A stretch of DNA of 64,000 nucleotides, taken from the NCBI RefSeq assembly GCF_009730915.1, contig NC_052486.1, forward strand, positions 19,249,589-19,313,588, given 5' to 3'. This DNA is from Dioscorea cayenensis subsp. rotundata. Taxonomy: Eukaryota > Streptophyta > Magnoliopsida > Dioscoreales > Dioscoreaceae. This document shows, in pieces, positions 41,717-53,795 of this stretch (positions are counted from its first letter, which is position 1; every line of letters begins with the position of its first letter). The notes under the pieces are model-generated. The model was not told where the DNA came from. It saw only the letters and a list, made by a program, of their open reading frames with translations, and did not search any database. The translations under genes were made by a program, and so were the position numbers.

Positions 41717-42755
41717 TCAATCCATCCTCGACAGAAATTGTTCGATCCAATCCTTCTTCAGTTCCATATCTTTGACTAGGAATCCTCTTGCCTCATTCTC
41801 ACGAAACTGCAGATATTCAAACACCTGAACGAGTTCCTTCTTCTGAAACCCGTCAACCTCCATAACCTTTGCATACAAGGGCTTCGTCCAGTGGGTGGGG
41901 TTCTTAATGGCAGTTGCCATTTCGCCTACCACAATAATTAGATCACCCATCATAGAAGGGTTCTTTGAGCCCCTACTTGAACGTTGTGACCTTTGTGCAG
42001 ATGAGGTTGCGGGGCTACCAACAACCGGCGGGGCAGAGTTTACATCAGCGTCGTCATCGCTTGGCAGTTCAACTGGGCCTTCATCAAAGTTCTCCATATT
42101 ATTGCCTTCAGCCTCTGATTTATCACCGAAATCAGCGTATAGAGAGGTTACATACGCGCCAGTCGCATTGTCGTCACCACACATAATCCTCAATGCTTCA
42201 TAATGTTCAATTGGTTTGTTTATAAAAGCCTTGGCTGTCGGGTGAGCCTATATTACAATGCCGTTAACTACAAAGTACACATGTACATGAATAGGTTGTA
42301 ATATTGTTTTCATGGAAAGTGAATCATGTTACCTCGATGTAGGTCAGGGCAACCATAGGATCAAGTGTGATGGTCTTCGTGGTGTCATTCCAACCTACCC
42401 CACCGAGATCTCTCACCTTTTTAATCTCAACATATCGCGATTTCAATGTTCGATAGTGATTTTCAATGTTCTCAGCACTGAAGTCAGTATTGAACCTAGA
42501 ATTGACGGCGACAGCAGCAAACACAAATGCCGCTCGTTTAAATGATTTGTTGCATTTCATCCCTTTTTTGACTTGTTCAACAAGAAGTGGAATGAGAAAA
42601 CTATCGTATTCGCCCTTCCATCTCTTATTAGGTGTACCCCGCTTGATGCCAGATGCCCTTGATGATGATTTCTCAGAAACACGCTCGATACCCTCCACAG
42701 CCGTTGAAATTCTAATTGACAGTGGTGTGAAGAACATGTGAATCAAATTCTTCAA
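41717..42755 (-). CDS. Harbinger Myb/SANT-like DNA-binding protein, two exons
   Basis: Exons 42755-42333 and 42247-41717 join in phase 0 (E|A) to give 317 aa; an alternative Met at 42737 would drop six residues. Residues about 46-139 are the Myb/SANT-like domain, from RWKGEYDSFLIPLLVEQVKK through ENIENHYRTLKSRYVEIKK and VGWNDTTKTITLD. The second half has an acidic Ser-rich linker and a helical C-terminus ending WIEQFLSRMD. In PIF/Harbinger elements this protein binds the element ends and helps bring the transposase to the nucleus and to its target DNA. No stop or frameshift was found. It shares strand with the transposase gene, from which a tandem array separates it. Confidence 0.88.
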
Positions 42756-42769
42756 ACATGCATATCAGA

Positions 42770-45010
42770 ATATAATGACAGTTTTAAAAACATATTAACA
42801 GCAAACAAGTGAACATGGAAACCAACAGAACAGGTATAAAGAAACAAATAGACCTATGATATTCTTATACATGCAAAAGAATGCATCAACAGATTCTGGG
42901 AAAACAAAATGAGCATACAAGGAATCAAGAGATCAGCAGGTCAATATTAAGAACACAATTTGAATGATTTCAGAAATCAAGTGAAACATGAAAAGAACAG
43001 ACTTATGATATTGTTATACATGAAAAGGAATGCACCAACTGTTTCCGGGGAAAAAAATGAGGATACAAGGAATAAACAAATCAACAGGTCAATAGTAACA
43101 ACACAATATGAAAGTTTTCATAAATCAAGCATAATGAAAACAATATAATGACAATTTACAGAATTGATTAACAGCAAACAAGTGAAACATGAAAAGAACA
43201 GACCTATGATTAACATCAATCGAGTGAAACATGATAAGAACAAACCTATGATATTGTTATACATGAAAAAGAATGCATCATCTGAATCCAGGGAAAAATA
43301 TGAGTATACAAGGAATCAAGAAATCAACAAGTCAATATTAACAACAGAAACAAACAAGATTTCAAAAATCAAGTTTAATGAGAAGAATAACATGCAAAGA
43401 ACAGACCTATGATATTGTGCAATCGAGTGAAACATGAAAAAGAATGCATCATCTGAATCTAGGGAAAAAAATGAGGATGCAAGGAATGAAGAAATCAACA
43501 GGTCAATATTAACAACAGAAACAAATAAGATTTCAAAAATCAAGTTTAATGAGAAGAATATAATGACAGTTCACATAATTGATTAACATGATAAACAATG
43601 AAATACCATGCAAAAGAAACGGACCTATGATATTGTGCAATCGAGTGAAACATGAAAAGAATGCATCATCTGAATCCAGGGAAAAAAATGAGGATACAAG
43701 GAATCAAGAAATCAACAGGTCAATATTAACAACAGAAACAAATAAGATTTCAGAATCAAGTTTAATGAGAAGAATATAATGACAGTTCACAGAATTGATT
43801 AACATGATAAACAATGAAATACCATGCAAAGAACATACCTATGATATTGTGCAATCGAGTGAAACATGAAAAAGAATGCATCATTTGAATCCAGGGAAAA
43901 AAATGAGGATACAAGGAATCAAGAAATCTAGAGGTCAATATTAACAACATAAACAAATAAGATTTCAGAAATCAAGTTTAATGAGAAGAATATAATGACA
44001 GTTCACAGAATTGTTAACATGATAAACAATGAAATACCATGCAAAGAACATACCTATGATATTGTGCAATCGAGTGAAACATGAAAAAGAATGCATCATC
44101 CGAATCCGAGGGAAAAAAATGAGGATACAAGGAATCAAGAAATCTAGAGGTCAATATTAACAACATAAACAAATAAGATTTCGAATTCAAGTTTAATGAG
44201 AAGAATATAATGACAGTTCACAGAATTGATTAACATGATAAACAATGAAATACCATGCAAAGAACATACCTATGATATTGTGCAATCGAGTGAAACATGA
44301 AAAAGAATGCATCATCTGAATCCAGGGAAAAAAATGAGGATACAAGGAATCAAGAAATCTAGAGGTCAATATTAACAACATAAACAAATAAGATTTCAGA
44401 ATTCAAGTTTAATGAGAAGAATATAATGACAGTTCACAGAATTGATTAACATGATAAACAATGAAATACCATGCAAAGAACATACCTATGATATTGTGCA
44501 ATCGAGTGAAACATGAATAAGAATGCATCATCTGAATCCAGGGAAAAAAATGAGGATACAAGGAATCAAGAAATCTAGAGGTCAATATTAACAACATAAA
44601 CAAATAAGATTTCAGAAATCAAGTTTAATGAGAAGAATATAATGACAGTTCACAGAATTGATTAACATGATAAACAATGAAATAACATGCAAAGAACACA
44701 CCTATGATATTGTGCAATCGAGTGAAACATGAAAAAGAATGCACCATCTCAATAGGTCAATATTAACAACACAATGAAATAAGATTTCAGAAATCAAGTT
44801 TAATGAAAAGAAAATAATGATAGTTTACAGAATTGATTAACAGCAAACAAGTGAAACATGAAAAGAATAGACCTATGATTAACAGCAATCGAGTGAAACA
44901 TGAAAAGAACACACCTATGATATTATTATTCATTGAAAAAAAGAGCAAGACATATCAAGTGATTCAAAGGAAAAAACACATACAAGGAATAAACAAAATA
45001 AACTACGAAA
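42770..45010. repeat. Tandem array, ~216-bp period, about ten copies
   Basis: CCTATGATATTG anchors at 43406, 43624, 43838, 44053, 44269, 44485 and 44701 are 214-218 bp apart. The central copies are nearly identical and the outer ones decayed or deleted. Each unit includes GAATGCATCATCTGAATCC, GATACAAGGAATCAAGAAAT and GAATTGATTAACATGATAA. The array lies between the Harbinger transposase 3' end and the Myb-like gene 5' end, so it would form the upstream region of the latter. Confidence 0.9.
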
Positions 45011-45144
45011 GGAAAAGTGAAGCATTTAAATAGAACATGTAGTCCAGACATTGTACGTTAAGGGAAAAAAACAAATTGGCAACAAGAAAGCATGCAACGA
45101 TAAAGATGTCCTTACTAGTACCCATAATAAGCTATAAGTAATGA

Positions 45145-46485
45145 TCACACAAATCCACTATATCGATCCCACATGTCATGTGCTATCTTGTCTCTAAGTT
45201 CAATCCATTGTCGATTTTCTTCTCGCTGTTCTCGTTGTGATCGGGGTTGTGATGACATAATTTGGTCATCATGTTGAGTGATTCCTTCATCCAAGAGTAT
45301 ATCATTTGGGTCGACACCTGCTATGTAGTTATGCAATATGCAACATGCAATAACTAACCTAACTTGTGTCCTGAATGGGAAGAATGGATGTGATGTAAGG
45401 ATTTTGAAATGGTTCTTCAAGATTGCGAAAGCACGCTCTACTCGAGATCGAAGCATCGAGTGTTGAAGATTGAACAATTCCTTGAGGTTTGTTGGAGCGC
45501 GTCCACTATGCTCTTTTAAGTGGTACCTAACACCTCGATAAGGTGCTATGAAACCCTGCATTGTGGTATAACCGGCGTCTACAAGATAATATTTTCCTAC
45601 AAGAATGGTATTCGTCAAGTGGACTATCTTGAAATAGTTTAATTGCTAGAATGCAAGGTTTCCTACCTTTTATCATTTTTAAACCTTCAGGTTGTGGTCG
45701 TGATAGTGCATCTTTTAGGACAGTGAAGTCATTGGCTGATCCTTCCCAACCCGCCAACACATAAGTGAACTGCAAGTCAGGGTTCACTACAGCCAAGACA
45801 TTTTGTGTTGGGCCTTTTCGACCACGAAACCAAGGTAGTTCTTGAGGGGAGATGGACGCATCAATATGCGTCCCGTCTAGCAAACCTATACAGTCCTACA
45901 GGACAAAAGTTTATGAAGGAACATGGAACGAATGATTCAAGGGGAAATTATTAAATTTTATATGTCAAGCTTACTCACTTTGAAAAAAGGGTACCAGTTC
46001 GGGTTACATTCGATTTCCGAGTGACAATTTCCGCAAGGGGGATGTACGAAATCATCTCGAATGGCACAAATAGCTTTGAGTACGTTATTGAAATATCGAC
46101 TTATTGTTTCACCCGATCGGACATATTCAACCCTCATGGTCCTATTTTTTGTATTGTGACCAACAATATGCAAGAACATGGATAACTGTTCCTCGACAGA
46201 TACATAACGTGTGTCGAGAAGGAGGTGCTTGTCACGCATGATCGACGCTAGATGCATAAAAGGACCTACATCCATCCTAAGGTAACTCACACAATAGTCG
46301 CGGCCACTCCTTAAAACACGTTCTATATGATTTTTTCTAGTTAGGTCCCGAAATATAGATGGTTCTTTACTTCTCCCTCGTCTAGTTTGATTCATTTCCT
46401 CAATTAGGCAGGCGACAACCACAACAATGGTAGTGAACGCCGCAACCAATGGCCTCACACGTTCGTTATCAATCCAGCTAGCCAT
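45145..46485 (-). CDS. PIF/Harbinger DDE transposase, three exons, intact
   Basis: Exons 46485-45979, 45895-45667 and 45596-45145 join with phases 0 and 1 to give 395 aa. The N-terminal part carries the usual plant Harbinger helical region (LRMDVGPFMHLASIMR, SVEEQLSMFLHIVGHNTKNR, SRYFNNVLKAI). The DDE_4 core shows D176 in LLDGTHID, then FRGRKGPTQNVLAVV and LAGWEGSANDFTVL. D252 is in YYLVDAGY, and E299 in SMLRSRVERAFAILKNHF. It would excise and reinsert the element at 3-bp TTA-like targets together with the Myb-like partner. All three acidic residues are present and the frame is open throughout. The start codon begins MASWIDNERVRPLV. Confidence 0.92.
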
Positions 46486-46734
46486 CTATGTAATAAGGAT
46501 GACATTATTGATTTCGGCATTAACCTACTAACTTAATTCAGTAAATAGAACTCATAAATTGGTGGCTACTAAAATAAGCAAAAGGCTAGTTTAGTGTAAT
46601 TGTATATACCTAATGCAATGGATCAGACACATAGTATTCAATTCATGAGATACTCGAAAGGGAGAAAAAAATTCAGAAGTATTAGCATCAAGATACATAT
46701 AGCAGGAAACAGTAATAATTCTTGAACAAACTAA

Positions 46735-47690
46735 AATGGTATGATTGGCATACAAAAATAAGATCATAAATCAGATAATAGGTAATGCATCTTCAAAATT
46801 AACAAAGGCTGAGAATAAAATTCAAACCAAAGCTAGAACATGCTATGGTTACATCAGGAAGATGAAAATAAAAGCCAACAATGAAATAACATGCTATGAT
46901 TGGCATACAAAAATAAGAACATAAATATGATAATAGGTAATGCATCTTCAAAATTAACAAAGGCTGAGAATAAAATTCAAACCAAAGCTATAACATGCTA
47001 TGGTTACATCAGGAAATAAAAATAAAAGCCAACAATGAAATAACATGCTATGATTGGCATACAAAAATAAGAGCATAAATCAGATAATATGTAATGTATC
47101 TTCAAAATTAAACAAAAGGTCGAGAATAAAAATTCAAACCAAAGCTAGAACATGCTATGGTTACATCAGGAAGATGAAAATAAAAGCCAACAATGAAATA
47201 ACATGCTATGATTGGCATACAAAAATAAGAGCATAAATCAGATAATAGGTAATGCATCTTCAAAATTAAACAAAGGCTGAGAATAAAATTCAAACCAAAG
47301 CTAGAACATGCTATGGTTACATTAGGAAAGAAAAAATAAAAGGCAATAATGAAATAACATGCTATGATTGGCATACAGAAACAAGAGCATAAATCAGATA
47401 ATATGTAATGCATCTTCAAAATTAAACAAAGGCTGAAAATAAAATTCAAACCAAAGCTAGAACATGCTATGGTTACATCAGGAAAGAAAAAATAAAAGCC
47501 AACAATGAAATAACATGCTGTGATTGGCATACAGAAACAAGAGCATAAATTAGATAATATGTAATGCATCTTCAAAATTAAACAAAGGCTGAGAATAAAA
47601 TTCAAACCAAAGCTAGAACATGCTATGGTTACATCAGGAAGATGAAAATAAAAGCCAACAATGAAATAACATGGTATGATTGGCATACAA
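46735..47690. repeat. Tandem array, 156-bp period, about six copies
   Basis: ATGATTGGCATAC anchors at 46741, 46897, 47052, 47208, 47364, 47520 and 47676 are 155-156 bp apart. Units contain GGTAATGCATCTTCAAAATT, CAAACCAAAGCTAGAACATG and AAAGCCAACAATGAAATAAC. Because 156 is a multiple of three, one minus frame stays open over four units, but it is a repeat product, not a recognisable gene. It lies directly upstream of the transposase gene. Confidence 0.92.
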
Positions 47691-47909
47691 AAATAAGAGC
47701 ATGATAAATAAGAAAACTAAGTAGAAAATCAAACAGAGAATTGAATCAAAATCAAACATGGCAAATTACATGCCGTGAACAACTGCAAGTTAGTAAAATA
47801 AGAAAACTAAGTAGAAAATTTATGCCATATCAAGATCAACAGAGAATTGAATCAAAATTTAAAATGATGATACAGAGGTTTCAATATCAAATAAACTAGA
47901 ATCAATAGA

Positions 47910-48480
47910 AAAAAAAAATATTGTTGTTGTATATCTTTAAGGAAAAAGAAGAACGGTTGAATGAAACCCTGGAAAAATACACACACGGCATATCAAAGAA
48001 AAAACAAAACGAGCAAAAACGATGGTAAGGTAAGAAGGTAACATGATAAATAACCTAGAATCGAACAACAGAAAAAATTGATGTTCTTGTAGATCTATAA
48101 AACAAAAGAATGGGGCAAGACAACCCCCTTAAAAAAATACACACACACACATTCGCATCCTTAGAAAAACTTAAAGAAAAAACTGAGGAAAAAACCATGG
48201 TAAGGTGATTACTTGATGACCAGAAGCAATAAAAAATAAAAAATCCTTTGATGTTCTTGCAGATCTATAAGGAACAAGAAGAACGACAGAAGATAAAACC
48301 TAGGAAAAAATACAGATACGTTCGCATCCTCAGAAAAACTAAACGGAAAACCAATTGAGAAAAACGATGGTATGGAGATTGCATGATAAAACCCAAAAAA
48401 AAATGATGTTCATGCAGATCTGTACCAAATAACAAGAATGGAAGCTTGAATACAAACTACAACAAACCACGAGGAAAACG
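47910..48480. repeat. Third, degenerate tandem array of the Harbinger element, ~160-bp period
   Basis: ATGTTCTTG(T/C)AGATCTATAA anchors at about 48080, 48250 and 48404, with a decayed copy near 47921, are 154-170 bp apart. Each unit also carries AAAAACGATGGTA(A/T)GG and a GGAAAAATACACA-like block. Confidence 0.7.
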
Positions 48481-48499
48481 AAAGGGAAAAACTGAAAAA

Positions 48500-48997
48500 A
48501 AAACCACATAAACATCATCGTTCACAACCGTTGGGAAGAGAGATGGCTACCAAGTAGATGGTGGTAGAGAGACTGGTAGACGGCGAGAGAGAGACCTGTA
48601 GACGGTGAAGTAAAAGAGGGGAATCACCCGGAGGAGATGAAGGGGCGAAGTAGACGACGAGAAAGAGGCCGGGTTGCGGCCGAAGAGGGAAGATGGAGAG
48701 ATGGCGAAGCAAACCCTAGACGGGTCGATGGGAAAAAGACAGGGTGAAGTGGCCTGGGAAATGGGAAAAGGCAGGGTGATTGTAAGCAAAAGCACTTGGG
48801 ACCACGTGACGGAAGTCAGATGGTTCAAACCTGACTTCAGGATTTTTCTCGCCGAAGTCATATGGGGAAGTTGCTGGTTTTGGAAGTCGGGAAATCAACA
48901 TTTCGGAATCCACTTCGGCGAACCAAACACAAGGAAGTCATTGGGAACTCACCAGTTCAGTCACTTCAGCTTCCACTTCGGCGAACCAAACACGCCC
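48500..48997. other. Right terminal region of the Harbinger element
   Basis: GC-richer DNA, rich in GAGAGA and GGCGAAG on the plus strand, lies outside the transposase gene and probably holds its leader and promoter. CACTTCGGCGAACCAAACAC occurs twice (about 48912 and 48974), the second forming the terminus. Confidence 0.6.
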
Positions 48998-49110
48998 TAT
49001 ATGTTACTTACGGGACTTCGTCGCTACGTGTAACAACATATTCCTCTTATTATGGTATCTATCCACTCAACGTGAGTGACTTTGTACGTATCCAAGATAT
49101 GCATGATTGG
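48998..49110 (+). repeat. Continuation of the ~105-bp array after the Harbinger element
   Basis: The interrupted unit resumes with TATATGTTACTTACGGGACT, GTGTAACAACATATTCC and GTGAGTGACTTTG. Joining 39418 to 49001 restores an anchor spacing of about 104 bp, in line with the array. Confidence 0.75.
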
Positions 49111-49690
49111 TTTTCTATCTATACATATTTAACTCATTCTGCTTATTGGTCAAATTATTTTTTGAAGATGGTAATTTTCACCTTCTTGTTTATATTATTG
49201 TCTCAGTCATTTTTTTAATACCCCTCAATAGTTAATTATATTGACATACATCATCCTATAAACTTAATCAGTTATTTATTGCTATCATTTATACCCTTCC
49301 ATCACTTTAGAAGGCATCTATTTATCTTAGTTCCTAATTGATTTGTTTTTAAAGGACACTTGTTTAGTTTTGTCTAAATAATTTTGTGACTTCTTTACCA
49401 TTATGTGAAATGAGCTCATGCTAGATAGCCTTTTGTTTAGGATTATTTTTTTATTTTTTTATTATTTATTATTTATTATTTTTATTTTTATTTTTATTTT
49501 GCTATTTTCAGAATTTTACATACTAATTATTGTGAAAGCTTCCTTACTTCTTTGGTTATTAACTTTTCTTCTTGTTGCCTTTGGTCAGCTTCTTGCTTGG
49601 GTTATTACTTCAATTCTTGCTCAAGTTGTTTGTTAGGTTTTTGCTTAAGTGTTCATACAATTGCACATAAGTTCCATCATCTATAACATG
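49110..49690. other. AT-rich spacer
   Basis: T-rich DNA with a (TTTAT)n-like tract at about 49447-49500. No gene recognised. Confidence 0.5.
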
Positions 49691-49805
49691 TTAGCTAGGG
49701 ATGTTACTGTGTATAAGGTTCCGCAAGTACTTACAATAAGGATGATGATGGACTTTAAGCAATTGCATGCAACAACACACTAAACAGGTGAAATACCACA
49801 CAAAG

Positions 49806-50505
49806 TTAACATAGAGAAAGCGTATGATACCATAAGCTGGAAAGTTATTCTTGCTACTTTAGCCAAAATGAAAATTCCCACAATCTAGTTGTCTTGGATT
49901 TATGCTTTCATTTCCTCTTCTTCCTTTGTCTTTCTTATTAATGGTCATCCTTCTAGGTTCATTACTACTTATAGGGGTGTTAGGCAAGGCGACCTCCTTT
50001 CTTCCTATCTTTTTATTTCGGTTTCTTCCTTAATCATGCTCTTGGCCTTAGACTCATTCCTGGCTTTGATCATAGGTTAACTCATAATTTCAACCATTTG
50101 ATGTACGCATACAATCTCATTCTTATTTCTAAAGCCTCCATTACTACTGCTAAAAATATCAAACTTTGTCTTTCCATTTACTCCAATCTCACAGGCCAAA
50201 ACCCCAATTATAACAAGTCTGCTGTTTACCTTCCTTTTTGGCTACATAATAGGAAATCCAGGGGCATCTATAAAGCCCTCAACTTCAATCCTAGAACTTT
50301 CCATTTTACCTATCTAGGTGTAGCAATTTCACCTGGGACACTTTTCATTCACAACTTCAATCATATGGTCTCTAAAACTTTATGAATCACCTCTTTTTGG
50401 AAGCAACAACATATTTCAACGCCTGGAAGGGTCATTCTCATTAATTATGTTTTAATGTCTATCCCTTCTTATACTCTTGCTATCCAGCATATCCCTGATT
50501 CTATT
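49806..50505 (+). pseudogene. LINE reverse transcriptase fragment
   Basis: Reads VNIEKAYDTISWKVILATLA, SWIYAFISSSSFVFLINGHP and YRGVRQGDLLSSYLFISVSS, then SNLTGQNPNYNKSAV and FHFTYLGV, the order of non-LTR reverse transcriptase motifs. The catalytic YADD box has become YAYN (50104-50115), and there are several stops, the first in the segment after MKIPT. Such an enzyme cannot be active. Confidence 0.88.
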
Positions 50506-50508
50506 ATT

Positions 50509-53500
50509 CACTACAACAAATTTTATTTTTAGTGATAACAAAAGTTATCACTAAAAGCAATAGTTTTAGTCATAATTAGTAATAGTAGCAAATTTTAGAA
50601 GTCGTCACCTCCAGTCACAAATACCTCCAATACTAATACAAGAGTTACCATTTTAGACAAATGGTCACATTTACTCTATATTTTTGTGACCAATTTTACG
50701 ACACTAACAAATTTAATAATTGTGATAAAGCGATATGGCTACAATAACCTTATTTATTTATGTCAATTTTGTTGACACAAAAAAATTTAATTGTGACGAA
50801 TAAAGTGGTCACAATAATTTATTATGTTGTGTCAATTTTGTCAACACAAGAAAATTTCTAAATTGTGACAAATAAGCCATCACAATAATCTATTTTATTG
50901 TGACAATATTATTGACATAGAAAAAAATACAATAGTGACAAAATGTTTTTGTCAATAGAAATATTTTTATTGGTGACCAATACTTCGTCAGTAATGTTAC
51001 TTTGAGATATTGTTATGTGTTTATATTGTCACAAATAAAATTATTAATTTAAAATAATATTGCCACTAAAATAAAAATTATGTTACGCTAATTTCGTCAC
51101 TAATACAATAAATTATTTGTGATTAATATAAAGTTATATTTTAGATGCTTTCATCAAGACAAATTTTTAGTAGCAAAAATATTGTCACACAAGAAAATAA
51201 AATAACTAATATTATATAAAAATAAATAAATAAATATCATCAAAATATACAAAATTTAAAATTTAAATATATAAAATCAAAAATTTTAATAATTAAAATA
51301 CAATTATAAAATTATCCTTTAAAAAAAATAAAAAGATTATAGAATTATCCTAAATTTGGAGATGAAGTACTCCTTTATGCATTTGAATCTTCTCTTTTGC
51401 TTTTTAGCCTCAACTTCTGCTAGAATTTGACTCCTTTGTTGAGAATTTAATGTTATTCCTTTTTCTTAATGCTTATTCTGCATATTTAGGGGGGAAATGA
51501 ATCTAATGAAATAATTTTAAAAATTAAAAAAATTCTAATTTAATTACCCTCTCATATCATTATTTCTTTTCAATTGAGACAAGTTCCATGTTGCATTTTG
51601 CTTTTGTGATTTTCAATAGATAAAAAATCATTAAAAAAATCAAATAATCAAAATCTAAATAACATATTCCTATGATGAACCTGAACCTAACATTCAAAGT
51701 ATCGAAAAAGTAAACACTAATAAACAATCATCATTGAAAAAAAAAAAATTCAATAAACCTAGCTTCAAAGATTAAAAAAGATAAAACAAAAAAATAATTC
51801 TCTTATCCATTGCATAAACTAAGCAAAAGAATTTAAGAAAAGAAAAATAAGCAAATCTTGTGGACATCAATAACATGTGCCTTTACATCAAGAGCTAGTT
51901 AAGGCACCTTAATCCTCCTCGAGTAATTATGTGCCTACGGAGATCTATGGCAACGGTTCTCTTTCATTTGATTCGGAGGATTTCATTGAGGACATATAAC
52001 TTTTTAAATTTTAATTTTTCAAAAAAATTATATTATCCAAATTTTGTTTTGTGAGATTTGGTAAATCTCTATATAATTTTAATTTTTAAAATCCTTCTCT
52101 AATACTATAAATCCTATGTATAAACTAAAATAAAAGCTTGTTTTCTATCCTTTAAAATATCAATTTTGAGGATTGGGTAAACAATAACAACTTGCAAAAC
52201 AATGAATTTGGAGAATATTTTCTTACATCGATTTTTATCTCATATTTTTACAAATATTTTTAAAATTTGAATAGTTTTTTTTTAAAAAAAATGTTTATAT
52301 ATATAGACACACACATATCGAATTTGATCCTAAAATATGTTAAACATACTTAAGGGTTTTTTGTGACAATATTTACTATATATTAATAGTTGAATTTTTT
52401 GTGATAAAAAATGTGATCAATGACCAGCGGCAAAGAACACTTTCATCACAACAAATGAAAATATCATTCATGGCACTATAGGTATATTAATAGTGACAAC
52501 GTAATTGTAAGAAATCCTAAATCATCGCAATTATAATAGTTTTAGTGACAAAAAGATCATCACAATTAACTAAAACAATAATGTTAATTAAATTTTTTTT
52601 ATCCCAAAAAACTTCATATTTGTGACAAAATGATTGATAGTTACAGAAAAAAAATATCATATTGTCGTAATTCTTGTAGTACAAGCATAATTTACTTAGT
52701 ATATTAAAACTAGATTGGAGAAAGCCAAGCCTATACTTTTACTGTTTTTTAATATTTTTTTTGGTTACTTTTGGTAATTTTATGTGCAAAATAGTTTTTT
52801 ATTTGGTAAATTATTGATGAATATATATGTATATGGAATATTCTTCTTCGCATTGTAGATACGGGGGGCTACACCAATGCGATGATGATGATTTAGTATT
52901 TTGGCATAGTTACTTTTAAATGTTCTAATAGGTTAATATTTTGGCTTAATAGAACAAAATCTTTTAGTATCCAATAGGTTATTTTGAAGTATTTATAAAT
53001 AATAATTTTGTTTGATCGATAAAGTTATGTTAAATTTTAATTTTAAAAACCTTTTAAATTTTATATATAATTGCTTAAAAAATCTATACATAGCATTTGA
53101 CATTGGGTAGGATAAAATAGACTTTTTAATATTTTATTAACAATATAATTTTACAACTATATATACTACGTATTTGAATTTTTTTGTATCTGAAATTATT
53201 GACACAAAAGGTAAGATGTATAATTGTGATGGATACTAAATTGTCACAATCGAAATTGTAATAGTAACAAAATAATTAGATGTCTCAACTAATCTAAACT
53301 ATTGTGTCAATTAACTTTTTTAGCATAAAAAACTCAATAACATGATCAAGAAATTTAATTTTTGTGGCAATATTTAGCAGACACTAAATGGTTGAATTTT
53401 TTGTGACAAAATTGTTGTAACAAAAAATATATGTTAAGTGACAGAGAACACTTTCGTCATAATAAATAAAAAATTATAGTGATGAAGATATTTCTTGTCA

Positions 53501-53795
53501 CAATTACACATTGTTTTTATCAAGAAATTTTTGACATAAATCTTGTGTGCTTTTAAAAACGAACATTGGACGCAAAAGAAATTGTCACTGTTAATTTATT
53601 AATAGTGACAATTTAATTGTGATATATACTAAATCGTCACAATTATCACTATAATAGTGACAAAAACATAAGTTATCACAATTAAGCTAAACAATAGTAT
53701 ATGTTACCTTTTTTGACACAAAATACCTAATATCTGTGGCAAAATAACCGGGTGACACAAAAAAGTTGTCTATAAAAATCTTAACTCTTGTAGTG
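50509..53795. mobile_element. Non-autonomous CACTA (En/Spm) element, 3,287 bp
   Basis: The ends read CACTACAACAAATTTTATTT and, inward from the right, CACTACAAGAGTTAAGATTT. The 3-bp target duplication ATT (50506-50508 and 53796-53798) is exact. Both flanks belong to the same LINE. Subterminal regions are packed with short direct and inverted motifs of the TTGTGACAAA / TAGTGACAA type, as CACTA transposases require. No coding frame of note is present, so the element depends on a transposase in trans. Confidence 0.92.

Larger units (their letters stand above)
39419..48997. mobile_element. PIF/Harbinger element, apparently complete, 9,579 bp
   Basis: The 3-bp target duplication TAT (39416-39418 and 48998-49000) flanks ends GGGTGTGTTTGGTT and, inward from the right, GGGCGTGTTTGGTT. 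Subterminal GTGTTTGGT and ACTTC/GAAGT motifs recur at both ends. It encodes the two proteins Harbinger elements need, a DDE transposase and a Myb/SANT-like protein, both minus strand and both open after splicing. It also contains a captured PAL fragment and three tandem arrays. The host array resumes exactly after the right end. Open frames and near-matching ends suggest a fairly recent, possibly still mobile copy. Confidence 0.92.

Noticed and set aside
43762..44603. Three almost identical 64-residue minus frames
   Set aside because: Products of the ~216-bp tandem array, not separate genes.
47108..47686. 192-residue minus-strand frame with a repeated 52-residue hydrophobic unit
   Set aside because: It is the translation of a 156-bp tandem array in which the period is a multiple of three; no start context, family or conservation supports a gene.
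48515..48861. Minus-strand Ser/Pro-rich frames near the Harbinger right end
   Set aside because: Overlapping frames in a GAGA-rich terminal region with no family resemblance; more likely leader or promoter of the transposase gene.
49418..49636. Hydrophobic 72-codon frame suggesting a small membrane protein
   Set aside because: It arises from a T-rich low-complexity tract (TTTAT repeats), which translates to Phe/Leu/Ile by composition.
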